A DNA stretch of 64,000 nt. Source: Treponema_I sp045616125. GTDB taxonomy: Bacteria; Spirochaetota; Spirochaetia; Treponematales; Treponemataceae. Positions 56,574-64,000 of the stretch are shown piece by piece (position 1 is the stretch's first letter; each line of letters opens with the position of its first letter). A model generated the notes under the pieces. It ran no database searches, was not told the origin of the DNA, and saw nothing but the letters and a program-made list of their open reading frames with translations. Location: positions 8,101 through 72,100 of the forward strand of contig JAZLGC010000067.1 in assembly GCA_045616125.1 (NCBI GenBank), read 5' to 3'. The position numbers and the translations under genes were made by a program.

Positions 56574-58259
56574 ATGAAAATCCTCTTAGTCGCCCTCAAC
56601 GCCCGCTACAACCACACCAACATAGCAGTCCGCTATCTGTCCCTGTATGCAAAGGCCCGTATTGCACAGCCGGAAAACATCACGTTTGCTGAGTGGACCA
56701 TCAACCAGAGCGAAGGTGAAATTCTGAGAGGCATTGCAAGTTACCAGCCGGACATGGTGCTGTTTTCAACCTATATCTGGAATGCGGCAATGGTCAAAAA
56801 ACTGCTGGGCGACATTAAGAAAGTACTTCCCAATGCAACGGTTGGAGCCGGAGGACCGGAAACCGGCTTTTATGCCCAAGGCTACCTGAATGACTTTCCG
56901 GACCTTGATTTCATTATTACCGGAGAAGGCGAAGAAACCGTAAAAGAGCTGGCAGAAGGAAAGGATTACCACACGGTACAAGGTATTTTTTACCGTAGCG
57001 AATGTGATACCGGTTTCTGTGAGTTTACGGGCGAACGTCCTTTAATCTGCAACCTGGATACACTGCCGTTCCCGTATCCTGAAATTACCGACCCGGAAAA
57101 CCGCATTTACTACTATGAATCTGCCAGAGGATGCCCTTTCAGCTGTGCCTACTGCATGTCATCGCTGGATAAGCGGGTACGCTTTCTTTCGCTGGACCGG
57201 GTATACCGGGACCTGCAGACATTTATTGATGCAGGAGTCCGACTGGTAAAATTCGTAGACCGCACCTACAACCTGAACGAAGACCGTTATATTGCCATCT
57301 GGCAGTACATACTTGATCACCATGGTGACAACGGCCACAAAACCATGTTCCACTTTGAAATTGAAGCAGAATATCTGAGTGACCGTGCTCTTGCCTTTCT
57401 GCAGCAGGTTCCGGCCGGCATCATGCAGTTTGAAATCGGCGTCCAGTCTTCCAATCCACAGACCCTGCAGGCAGTTGGCCGATCCCCTGAAACCACAAAA
57501 CTGGCAGAGAACATAAGACGCATTCCCCGAACCATTCATACTCATCTGGATTTGATTGCGGGCCTTCCCTATGAAGATCTGGAATCCTTCGGCCGCTCCT
57601 ATGACTTTGTCATGGCGCTGCGCCCTGATGCACTGCAACTGGGATTTCTGAAAGTACTCCACGGCACCACCATGGAAGACTATGCAAAGGAAAACGGCTG
57701 GAAATGGATGGCAGAACCACCGTACGAAACCTTTTCTACGCCCTACCTGTCCTATGATGATGTGAATTTTCTGAAAGATGTGGAAACCATTACCGACGCA
57801 TTCTGGAACAGCGGCACCATGCCCCGCACCATGGAGTATCTGGGCCGCACCCGGGGATTCTGGCACCTGGTGAGCACCGCTGCTACTTTTGCCCGTTCTC
57901 ACGGAGATCTGGATGACGCCCGGCGGCCCGCTTACTGGTTCGACTGGCTTGCATCTTTCTGTGCCACAGACCATACCGCACGGGAATTACTCCGCTTTGA
58001 CTTCATCGCCGTAGGCAGAACCTCAACATTCCCCGTCTGGTATACCCACCGCTACGATAAAGAAAATCATCGCGCAGCCTTGGAAACCAACGGCTTTGAA
58101 GGACCTACCCGCCTTTTGTACGGCGCTACAGATATGGAAACCTTTGACATCGACCCCCTGTCACCGGTTCCGGAAGACTCAAGCCCATCCAGCTACCTTT
58201 TTATTTACGCAAAATCAGGTTTTTCAGACAGCAACCGGCAGATACGGGTATTGCAGTAA
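56574..58259 (+). CDS. B12-binding domain radical SAM protein (DUF4080 type)
   Basis: 561 aa. The N-terminal cobalamin-binding fold (KILLVALNARYNHTNIAVRYL, then VLFSTYIWN and VGAGGPE) covers residues 1-140. The radical SAM motif is CPFSCAYC (about 192-199), with GAGVRLVKFVDRTYN and FEIGVQSSNPQTL following. The C-terminal domain (about 370-561) is of DUF4080 type. Such enzymes are thought to carry out radical methylation or ring rearrangements on unknown substrates. It is followed by the GGDEF gene after 40 bp. Confidence 0.9.
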   Translation: MKILLVALNARYNHTNIAVRYLSLYAKARIAQPENITFAEWTINQSEGEILRGIASYQPDMVLFSTYIWNAAMVKKLLGDIKKVLPNATVGAGGPETGFYAQGYLNDFPDLDFIITGEGEETVKELAEGKDYHTVQGIFYRSECDTGFCEFTGERPLICNLDTLPFPYPEITDPENRIYYYESARGCPFSCAYCMSSLDKRVRFLSLDRVYRDLQTFIDAGVRLVKFVDRTYNLNEDRYIAIWQYILDHHGDNGHKTMFHFEIEAEYLSDRALAFLQQVPAGIMQFEIGVQSSNPQTLQAVGRSPETTKLAENIRRIPRTIHTHLDLIAGLPYEDLESFGRSYDFVMALRPDALQLGFLKVLHGTTMEDYAKENGWKWMAEPPYETFSTPYLSYDDVNFLKDVETITDAFWNSGTMPRTMEYLGRTRGFWHLVSTAATFARSHGDLDDARRPAYWFDWLASFCATDHTARELLRFDFIAVGRTSTFPVWYTHRYDKENHRAALETNGFEGPTRLLYGATDMETFDIDPLSPVPEDSSPSSYLFIYAKSGFSDSNRQIRVLQ

Positions 58260-58264
58260 GGGTA

Positions 58265-58299
58265 TTGTAGTTTTACTGATTCAGTCCTACACTGATAGT
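58265..58299 (+). promoter_or_regulatory. GGDEF-gene promoter, predicted leaderless
   Basis: TTGTAG (58265-58270), 17-bp spacer, TACACT (58288-58293), GATAGT, then ATG 58300. No Shine-Dalgarno is present before this ATG. Confidence 0.55.
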
Positions 58300-60423
58300 A
58301 TGTATAAGTCTGTTATTAACGGAGATTCCTATAATCATGCCCTTTTTGACAGCATGGCCATGTTCTCTGATGTCGTACTGCATATCAATCTGGAAGATGA
58401 AACCGTTGAAGTCCTTATGGACAAGTTCGACAGTGATTTAGAAGGACAGACCATTACAGTCAGTGCATTCCGCAATCAGATATCTTCTACCTCACATCCT
58501 GATTACATTGCCCGGATAGACCACTCCTTATCCGTAGAGCACCTTTCCACCCTGCGTGGCCCGGAAAGTTTTGACAACATGATGCTCATTGAAGGCAGAT
58601 ACCACAAGCTGCAGGGGTCTATTACCGTTGAGCGTACAGCAGACGGTGTAAAAGATGCATACATTACCATCCGCGACCTACAGCCCATTCTTGACCAGCA
58701 GGAAGAAACATTAAAGGAACACCGGCACCTGGAATACAAGGTTAACAGCGTTCTGTCGGCTGCTTCCATGGGAACCTGGTCCATAGATATTGGCATACGG
58801 GCTCCCAAAATGTTCGGTGACCAGACCATGATCAGCCTTATCGGCTGCCCCAAAGAATCTACTCCGGAACAGGCATATAACTACTGGTTCAGCCATATTG
58901 ACCGGGAATATATTACTGCCGTTCTTGACTGCGTAGACAAAATGAAAAGTGGAGCACAGACAGAAGTAACCTATCTGTACCACCATCCTGAGCGAGGCCG
59001 GATTATTGTCCGCTGTGGCGGTATGCGCGATCCTCTTTTTATTGAAGAAGGCATGAAACTGCGCGGATATCATCAGGATATAACGCATTTTAACGAACGT
59101 CTTCTGCAGCAACTGGAACTTGGTGCCGCAATCCAGTCGCATTACAACTGCGTTCTTAATATTGAGCTGCTGAAAAACCAGGCCAGGGTATTGTGTGACC
59201 GAAATCGGACATTTGCCCCCACCGTTACTGCCGACGGCATTATCTCCATGGATTTAAGCCCCTACTTTTACAAGTTTACGGATAAATCCTTCCTCAAGAT
59301 AAAAAAATATACCAACATGACGTTTCTTTCGTCAGAACTCAAGAGCAAGGGCCCTGTATCCATCGAAATTGAAAGCATCAGTCTTGGATGGATTCGAGTA
59401 ACCTTTATACCGTCAACCTATGATGCAGAAGGAAATCTGGAACGGTGTATCTGTTTTACCGAAAGCATTGACGCATTCAAGAAACAGGAAATACGCCAAC
59501 AGCAGAAGCTTGAAAAAACCATGACTGCAGAAAAACGGGAGCGGGAAGCCCTGTCAGCCATAGCAGCCATCTATAACTCAACCCACGTACTGAACATTAC
59601 AACCGGCGAGTTCTATCAGCTGAATGCCATGGACCGCATTACCAATATTGTTGGAAAACGGCGGAAATCTGCCCAGAACGTTATTATTGAGGTTCTTAAA
59701 AAGAGGTTTGAGGGCGAAGAACTTGATAAAGTGCTGGAATTTGTCAATCTTACAACTTTGAATGAACGGCTTACGGGTAAAACGAATATCTATACGGAAG
59801 CCATTAACAAAGATAACCAGTGGTTTGAGCTGAGCTTTATACGTATTGGCACCATTGATTCTGAACTGGAAAAAGTTGTTTTTGTAACCCAGGATATCGA
59901 TGCCGGTAAGCGGGAATCGTTGAAACTTGAAAAACGGTCCACCACCGATGAGCTGACACAGCTGCTGAACCGGTATGCCTATGAATCAGACTTGCAGAAA
60001 CTTGAAGAATCCCACTTTGAGGAACCTGTCTGGTATGTCAATTTTGACATGAATGGTCTGAAAGAAGCGAATGACACCATAGGACATGCAGCCGGTGATG
60101 AACTTTTGATGGGAGCTGCTGACTGTATGAGAAAAGCCTTTACCGGTGTAGGAAAGGCATACCGCATTGGCGGTGATGAATTTGTAGCCATTCTGAAAGG
60201 CGACCAGCGGGTTGTCAACGAAGCTTTGGAAAAACTTGAAAAACTGCGCAGTGAATGGCACGGTGAATTCTGTTCCAGCTTCAGTTTTTCAAAGGGCGTT
60301 GTCTGCTCCAATGAGTACGAAGAATGTTCCATTGCTGTTCTGGAGCGTGAAGCAGACCACCGCATGTACGCTGAAAAACGGGCATATCACCTGAACCACG
60401 GCATAGACCGCCGTTCTCACTAA
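58300..60423 (+). CDS. PAS-GGDEF diguanylate cyclase
   Basis: 707 aa from ATG 58300; a longer reading would be buried in the previous gene. PAS-like regions occupy about 100-330 and 430-540 (e.g. LSAASMGTWSIDIGIRAPKMFG). The GGDEF domain begins RSTTDELTQLLNRYAYESDL and has NFDMNGLKEANDTIGHAAGDELL and the intact active site YRIGGDEFVAI. No RxxD inhibitory site is apparent five residues upstream. It should synthesise cyclic di-GMP in response to a ligand or redox cue. The following small membrane protein lies 14 bp downstream. Confidence 0.92.
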   Translation: MYKSVINGDSYNHALFDSMAMFSDVVLHINLEDETVEVLMDKFDSDLEGQTITVSAFRNQISSTSHPDYIARIDHSLSVEHLSTLRGPESFDNMMLIEGRYHKLQGSITVERTADGVKDAYITIRDLQPILDQQEETLKEHRHLEYKVNSVLSAASMGTWSIDIGIRAPKMFGDQTMISLIGCPKESTPEQAYNYWFSHIDREYITAVLDCVDKMKSGAQTEVTYLYHHPERGRIIVRCGGMRDPLFIEEGMKLRGYHQDITHFNERLLQQLELGAAIQSHYNCVLNIELLKNQARVLCDRNRTFAPTVTADGIISMDLSPYFYKFTDKSFLKIKKYTNMTFLSSELKSKGPVSIEIESISLGWIRVTFIPSTYDAEGNLERCICFTESIDAFKKQEIRQQQKLEKTMTAEKREREALSAIAAIYNSTHVLNITTGEFYQLNAMDRITNIVGKRRKSAQNVIIEVLKKRFEGEELDKVLEFVNLTTLNERLTGKTNIYTEAINKDNQWFELSFIRIGTIDSELEKVVFVTQDIDAGKRESLKLEKRSTTDELTQLLNRYAYESDLQKLEESHFEEPVWYVNFDMNGLKEANDTIGHAAGDELLMGAADCMRKAFTGVGKAYRIGGDEFVAILKGDQRVVNEALEKLEKLRSEWHGEFCSSFSFSKGVVCSNEYEECSIAVLEREADHRMYAEKRAYHLNHGIDRRSH

Positions 60424-60437
60424 AAGAGATGATTTGT

Positions 60438-60800
60438 ATGAACGCACCAGAAATCGATAAAAACAAGCCCATGGAATATCTGCATCCGTTTCAGGACAAG
60501 GAATCCCGTGAAAACTGGAACATGGAAATGGCCCTGCGGCCGGTAATTCTGGACATTGCAGCGCTGGTAGTAACCGTATACATGCTCATCACCCTTATAA
60601 CCGGGTACAGTATTTTGAGTAGTACATCGGCTATGGCTATTGCCCTGACGGTACTTGCTGCCCTGATTGTAACAGGACTGTTATCTGCATACCGGTATGC
60701 GCTGCATCCAAAGCTCCCCAAATGGGTTCGTCTTACCGTCATGATTCCCTGCTACCTTATGTGTGTATACGCATTCATCCGTTTTGCCATGTCATTTTAA
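60438..60800 (+). CDS. Small membrane protein, unknown
   Basis: 120 aa from ATG 60438 (AAGAGA about 8 bases upstream; ATG 60429 lacks room for a site). A polar N-terminus (about 30 residues) is followed by three hydrophobic helices: VILDIAALVVTVYMLITLI, MAIALTVLAALIVTGLLS and LTVMIPCYLMCVYAFIRFA. No family recognised. It probably shares the transcript of the GGDEF gene. Confidence 0.7.
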   Translation: MNAPEIDKNKPMEYLHPFQDKESRENWNMEMALRPVILDIAALVVTVYMLITLITGYSILSSTSAMAIALTVLAALIVTGLLSAYRYALHPKLPKWVRLTVMIPCYLMCVYAFIRFAMSF

Positions 60801-60847
60801 AACTTTTTTCTGTCACTGACCGCCTGATGAAACGACAGTCTCTCACT

Positions 60848-60901
60848 TGACAGTGTTGGGCTATTTTCGTTACCCTACTTTTACATATGGGTAACGAAAA
60901 T
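60848..60901 (+). promoter_or_regulatory. birA-bio operon promoter with a BirA-type operator over the start codon
   Basis: Consensus TTGACA (60848-60853), 17-bp spacer, TACCCT (60871-60876). A perfect 13-bp inverted repeat, ATTTTCGTTACCC (60863-60875) and GGGTAACGAAAAT (60889-60901), with a 13-bp gap covers the -10, the start site and the first codons of birA. The half-site (GTTACC/GGTAAC) resembles known BirA boxes (GTTAAC-type). Confidence 0.75.
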
Positions 60902-61855
60902 CTGCACAGTACCAAAAACGCCGTACTCACCTGTTTACGCAATGCCACATCTCCTGTCAGTGGCGAAGAACTGGCTGCCAGTTGCGGCGTTACCAGGGTT
61001 TCCGTATGGAAAGCCATCCAAAAGCTGCAGGAAGCCGGCTACGGCATTTCCGGAAGTCGCGCCGGGTACCAGCTGACCGCTGATAAAACCGACAGCCTTG
61101 ACCCCTGGGAATTCGGCACTGCAGAAAAACAGTTCCTGCACTTTCACCAGACCGAAAGCACCATGATAGAAGCCCGCCGCATTGCAGAAGCCGGAAACTT
61201 TGGAGAAGCCGGGTACCCGCAGGTTATTACGGCAGATACCCAGACCGCCGGGCGCGGACGTGCTGACCGCAGCTGGACCACCACCACCGGAAGCCTTGCC
61301 TTTACGCTGGTAACCGATACAAAACTGCCCGTTGCAGAAAGCCACCGGGCCCTTATGGCTTCCCAGCTGGCCATGGTCCGCACCCTGCAGGAAGCAAATC
61401 CAGCCAAACAGTTTTACCTCCGCTGGCCCAACGACATCTGGTGCCGCGATGATACCAGCTGCGGTAAAGTCTGCGGCATTCTTGACGAATTCCGTGCCAC
61501 CGGCAGCTATACCCAGTACCTGAACCTGGGAATCGGTGTAAACCTGCATGCAGCCCCGGAAGGAGCTGCATGCGTATTTTCACCCCATGAAACACCAGAG
61601 GCAGAAAACAGCCGCCGTCCCCTGCTCAATTCCTTTCTTACCCACTGGAAACAGCTTGCCCCCGCCATTACCCGGGATGACGCAGAACTGACCACCCTGT
61701 GGAATGCGGCCTGCTCTGATGTGGGAAACACCATCCGTCTGGACGACGGTACCGAATGTGCCTTTCTTGGTCTTAACAGCTACGGATGGGCTCAGACAGT
61801 TTCAAACGGAAACACAAAGCTGTTTCCGCCGGGCACTGCCCGATATATCAAATAA
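60887..61855 (+). CDS. birA: Bifunctional biotin-protein ligase / biotin operon repressor
   Basis: 322 aa. The N-terminal winged helix (AVLTCLRN..VSGEELAASCGVTRVSVWKAIQKLQEAGYGI) binds DNA. The ligase domain has TQTAGRGRADRSW (biotinyl-AMP loop), LRWPNDIW and GKVCGILDEF. The C-terminal SH3-like part ends with NGNTKLFPPGTARYI. Because the helix-turn-helix is present, it should both attach biotin to carboxylases and repress the operon. The operator over its own start codon agrees. The -10 ends 10 bases before the ATG, so the leader is only a few bases. Confidence 0.94.
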   Translation: MGNENLHSTKNAVLTCLRNATSPVSGEELAASCGVTRVSVWKAIQKLQEAGYGISGSRAGYQLTADKTDSLDPWEFGTAEKQFLHFHQTESTMIEARRIAEAGNFGEAGYPQVITADTQTAGRGRADRSWTTTTGSLAFTLVTDTKLPVAESHRALMASQLAMVRTLQEANPAKQFYLRWPNDIWCRDDTSCGKVCGILDEFRATGSYTQYLNLGIGVNLHAAPEGAACVFSPHETPEAENSRRPLLNSFLTHWKQLAPAITRDDAELTTLWNAACSDVGNTIRLDDGTECAFLGLNSYGWAQTVSNGNTKLFPPGTARYIK

Positions 61856-61868
61856 CATGGAGAAAAAC

Positions 61869-62447
61869 ATGAACACTAAAAAAGTAAGCACAACAATTAT
61901 TTTTGTTGCTTTGTTTGCAGCCATTACCGCTGCAGGATGCTTTGTTTCCGTACCACTGCCCGGTGGCGTACCGATCGTACTGCAGGATATGCTTGCCATC
62001 CTGACCGGTCTGCTTCTGGGTCCTGTTTACGGCACCGCTGCCGTATTCGTATTCCTGGTACTTGGCTGTATCGGGCTTCCTGTTTTCTCAGGAAAAGCGG
62101 GTATTGCCGTTATCATTGCAGGTCCCACCGGTGGATTCCTTATTGGCTACCTGCTGGCAGCCCTTACTGCAGGCCTTTTCCTGCACTTCTTACTGCCGGC
62201 TTCAAAACTGCGTGAAACTCCTGCTGCAAAACAGTGGATCCTTATTACCGTTGCAGCTATTCTGGCCAACGTGGTAAATTACTGCTCAGGAACCATCGGT
62301 TTTATGCGTGTTACCGGAAAACCACTGGCACCAACTCTGGCTGCAGTACTGGTACCCTTTATTCCCGGAACCATCATCAAAATTGTGGTTTCCATCCCAC
62401 TGACAAAGAAACTGCGCGCAGTTCTCGCAAACTACATCAACGTTTAA
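61869..62447 (+). CDS. bioY: Biotin transporter substrate-binding component BioY
   Basis: 192 aa from ATG 61869 (GGAG upstream). Six membrane helices; the BioY signature segments VPLPGGVPIVLQDMLAILTGLLLGP, GKAGIAVIIAGPTGGFLIGYLLAA and VPFIPGTIIKIVVS are clear. It is the S component of an energy-coupling-factor importer. It follows birA by 13 bp and precedes its own ATPase and T component, forming a dedicated biotin module. Confidence 0.95.
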   Translation: MNTKKVSTTIIFVALFAAITAAGCFVSVPLPGGVPIVLQDMLAILTGLLLGPVYGTAAVFVFLVLGCIGLPVFSGKAGIAVIIAGPTGGFLIGYLLAALTAGLFLHFLLPASKLRETPAAKQWILITVAAILANVVNYCSGTIGFMRVTGKPLAPTLAAVLVPFIPGTIIKIVVSIPLTKKLRAVLANYINV

Positions 62448-62459
62448 TCCCGGAGAATC

Positions 62460-63182
62460 ATGAGTACCCCAGCCATTACCGTTACCAATGTATCACGAAC
62501 CTTCACTGACGGCACCACCGCCCTCCATGATGTGTCTTTTGCCATCAATACCGGAGAATTTGCCGTAATTGCAGGCAGTAACGGCAGCGGTAAAAGTGTG
62601 CTCATGAGCCTTATTGCCCAGCTTGATGACCCTACAACGGGATCCATAACCTTGCATGAAGGCGATGTGGGTCTGGTATTCCAGGATGCTGATGCCCAGA
62701 TTCTGGGAGAAACACCGGCAGAAGACATAGCATTTGGCGTTAAAAACTGTGGAGTACGGGGCAGCGAGCTGTGGACAAAAGTTGATTCGGCTTTGGAGAG
62801 AGTCGGCCTTATGCACAAAAGGGATGCCGGTGCCCGCTTTCTTTCCGGTGGCGAAAAGCGGCGCCTTGCCGTTGCCGGTATTCTTGCCATGAACCGCACC
62901 TGTCTGGTATTTGATGAACCCTTTGCAAATCTTGACTGGATAGGTGTCCGTCAGGTTTGCGCCATTCTGAAGCAGCTGAAAGAAGAAGGTCACACCATTA
63001 TTCTTTTAACCCATGAACTTGAAAAATGTCTTGCTCTGGCAGACCGGTTTCTTGTTCTTGACCGGGGAACCATCCGCTTTGATGGCAGCGTTGCAGATGG
63101 CCTGAAACAGAATCTTGAACAGTGGAGTATCAGAAACCCACTGGTGCCCGGCCAGAACATTGAGGACCTTTTATGGCTGTAA
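62460..63182 (+). CDS. bioM: Energy-coupling-factor transporter ATPase (biotin, BioM type)
   Basis: 240 aa. Walker A GSNGSGKS, ECF-type Q-loop FQDADAQILGETPAEDIAFG, signature LSGGEKRRLAVAG, Walker B LVFDEPFANLD and switch His in LLTHELEK. The DAQ-----EDIAFG stretch is the ECF hallmark. A single A subunit, as in dedicated BioMNY systems. It overlaps the T component by 10 bp. Confidence 0.93.
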   Translation: MSTPAITVTNVSRTFTDGTTALHDVSFAINTGEFAVIAGSNGSGKSVLMSLIAQLDDPTTGSITLHEGDVGLVFQDADAQILGETPAEDIAFGVKNCGVRGSELWTKVDSALERVGLMHKRDAGARFLSGGEKRRLAVAGILAMNRTCLVFDEPFANLDWIGVRQVCAILKQLKEEGHTIILLTHELEKCLALADRFLVLDRGTIRFDGSVADGLKQNLEQWSIRNPLVPGQNIEDLLWL

Positions 63183-63847
63183 AACTCAGTCTGTTCAGTT
63201 ACCGCCGGGAAACTACAATCCTGCACCGAACTCCTGCCCTGATAAAACTTGCCATCATGTTTGTTTTGTGTGTCTTTACCTTCACCAATCCTGTAACGTG
63301 GTGGAAGACGGCAGCTTGTTCAGCAGCAGCATTTGTACTGTTTGTACTGGCCGGGGCATGGTGGAAAGGCCTTACACAGCTGAAGTTCGTACTGGTTATC
63401 GGTGCAATTCTTACGGTGTTCCGTATGTTCCAGCTGGATTTTACCGCCAGCCCCTGCATCCGTTTTGTCTATGATGAAATGATTGCCGGTATCTACTGGA
63501 CTGCTCATTTTTTCATTACCACCTGGACTGCCCAGACAATTTTTGAAACCACCAGTTCCCTTGAAATTCAGGACGCTTTTGAAACCCTGGAAAACGCCAT
63601 TGCCCGGCTTGTTCCACCGGTAAAAAAGATCCGTTTTGCACTGATTCTCAGCCTGGCCATTACGTTTATCCCGCTGGTATTCCAGACCTGGTCCCAGGTA
63701 CATCTGGCAGCCCTTGCCAGAAGTCCCCGCGGAAAACGTTCCCTAAGCCGGACAGTCCGCACCCTTACCGTAGAACTGGAAGCCTTCTTCAGCTGCCTTA
63801 TCCACCAGGCCGTAACCGTCCAGAAAGCCGTCAGTAACAGAAGCTGA
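63173..63847 (+). CDS. bioN: Energy-coupling-factor transporter transmembrane protein (BioN type)
   Basis: 224 aa. Helices at about 25-45, 48-70, 78-95, 100-125 and 155-175. TPALIKLAIMFVLCVFTF is the usual ECF-T start. The coupling-helix motif appears as AALARSPRGKR (usual A-R-RG) near residue 183. It joins BioY to the ATPase. Last gene of the biotin operon. Confidence 0.9.
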   Translation: MAVKLSLFSYRRETTILHRTPALIKLAIMFVLCVFTFTNPVTWWKTAACSAAAFVLFVLAGAWWKGLTQLKFVLVIGAILTVFRMFQLDFTASPCIRFVYDEMIAGIYWTAHFFITTWTAQTIFETTSSLEIQDAFETLENAIARLVPPVKKIRFALILSLAITFIPLVFQTWSQVHLAALARSPRGKRSLSRTVRTLTVELEAFFSCLIHQAVTVQKAVSNRS

Positions 63848-63904
63848 AAAAAATACTTAATATTACGATGGGTATGTCATCATTCATCCAGGAGATCCTG
63901 TAAA

Positions 63905-64000
63905 ATGAATAAAAGATTATTTTTGACTGTGCTGTGTTTTTTTATACCGGCAACTCTGTTTGCCTTGGTTTTTCCAGATGATTTATATGTAATTGATACA
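63905..64000 (+). CDS. Start of an exported protein, truncated by the window edge
   Basis: 32 codons visible. A signal peptide (NKRLFLTVLCFFIPATLFA) is followed by LVFPDDLYVIDT. AGGAG lies about 10 bases before the ATG. Not identifiable from this length. Confidence 0.5.
   Translation, partial: MNKRLFLTVLCFFIPATLFALVFPDDLYVIDT

Noticed and set aside
57159..57974. Long open frame opposite the B12/radical SAM gene
   Set aside because: Shadow of a well-supported gene on the plus strand; no recognisable domain.
60935..61549. Open frame opposite birA
   Set aside because: Shadow of birA, with Gly/Phe-rich noise and no start signals.
61704..61868. N-terminal extension of BioY
   Set aside because: The extra 55 residues overlap birA in another frame; a proper ribosome-binding site and the first membrane helix support the start at 61869.

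Overview
The window looks like the chromosome of a Gram-negative-type (diderm) spirochaete, most likely a saccharolytic, host-associated Treponema. This is inferred from gene content: LolC/D/E lipoprotein export, a McsA-McsB-ClpC run, many CUT2 sugar-transport and sensing genes, and a biotin ECF transporter in place of visible biotin synthesis. No rRNA or tRNA gene was recognised, so the assignment is not certain. Housekeeping genes are of intermediate GC; the restriction-modification block at 29.7-34.2 kb is visibly richer in A+T.

Layout. 0-1.2 kb: end of a NitT/TauT-type ABC importer. 1.3-10.7 kb: a long minus-strand run, read ftsY > exported protein > lolE/D/C > mcsA > mcsB-like > clpC. 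10.9-18 kb: PEGA-like exported protein, prfB, a Cas2-like orphan, an FN3/TPR-like exported protein, ilvN and a fused aspartokinase-homoserine dehydrogenase. 18-23.4 kb: RsbU-type phosphatase, lipoprotein, purC, NifX-like protein, small secreted protein, cysK. 23.4-35.6 kb: an accessory island with three PIN toxin-antitoxin pairs, toxin and antitoxin remnants, a radical SAM/DUF1848 gene pair, an oxidoreductase pseudogene, a complete Type III restriction-modification system and a DEDD exonuclease.

35.8-45.2 kb: a sugar regulon. A ChvE/GguAB-type multiple-monosaccharide importer lies downstream of a XylF-like lipoprotein, a YesN-type regulator, a LytS/YesM-type kinase and a membrane-anchored periplasmic-binding protein, an order reminiscent of clostridial XylFII-LytS-YesN sensing. 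A tandem 22-bp repeat upstream of the ChvE promoter is a candidate YesN site. 45.2-51 kb: icd, a MocR regulator, a DUF5714 protein and a nuclease-like protein, set among repeat arrays and MITE-like elements. 51.1-56 kb: a ferredoxin-tailed aldo/keto reductase, then an unusual operon of a tandem AAA+ ATPase and two paralogous Sel1-like proteins. 56.6-64 kb: B12-binding radical SAM protein, PAS-GGDEF cyclase, small membrane protein, and a birA-bioY-ecfA-ecfT operon whose operator overlaps the birA start codon.

Three patterns cross the window. (1) At least eight genes have a -10 hexamer 5-7 bases before the start codon, several with a -35 element at 17 bp, predicting leaderless mRNAs. (2) There is a MITE-like family with long terminal inverted repeats and 8-bp target duplications, carrying a conserved folded core that also occurs alone. 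(3) Short dispersed repeats have been absorbed in frame into proteins (ClpC, LolE, MocR). The most unusual protein-level observations are beta-clamp-like C-termini on the radical SAM/DUF1848 pair, a McsB homologue lacking key catalytic residues, and the AAA+/Sel1 operon.
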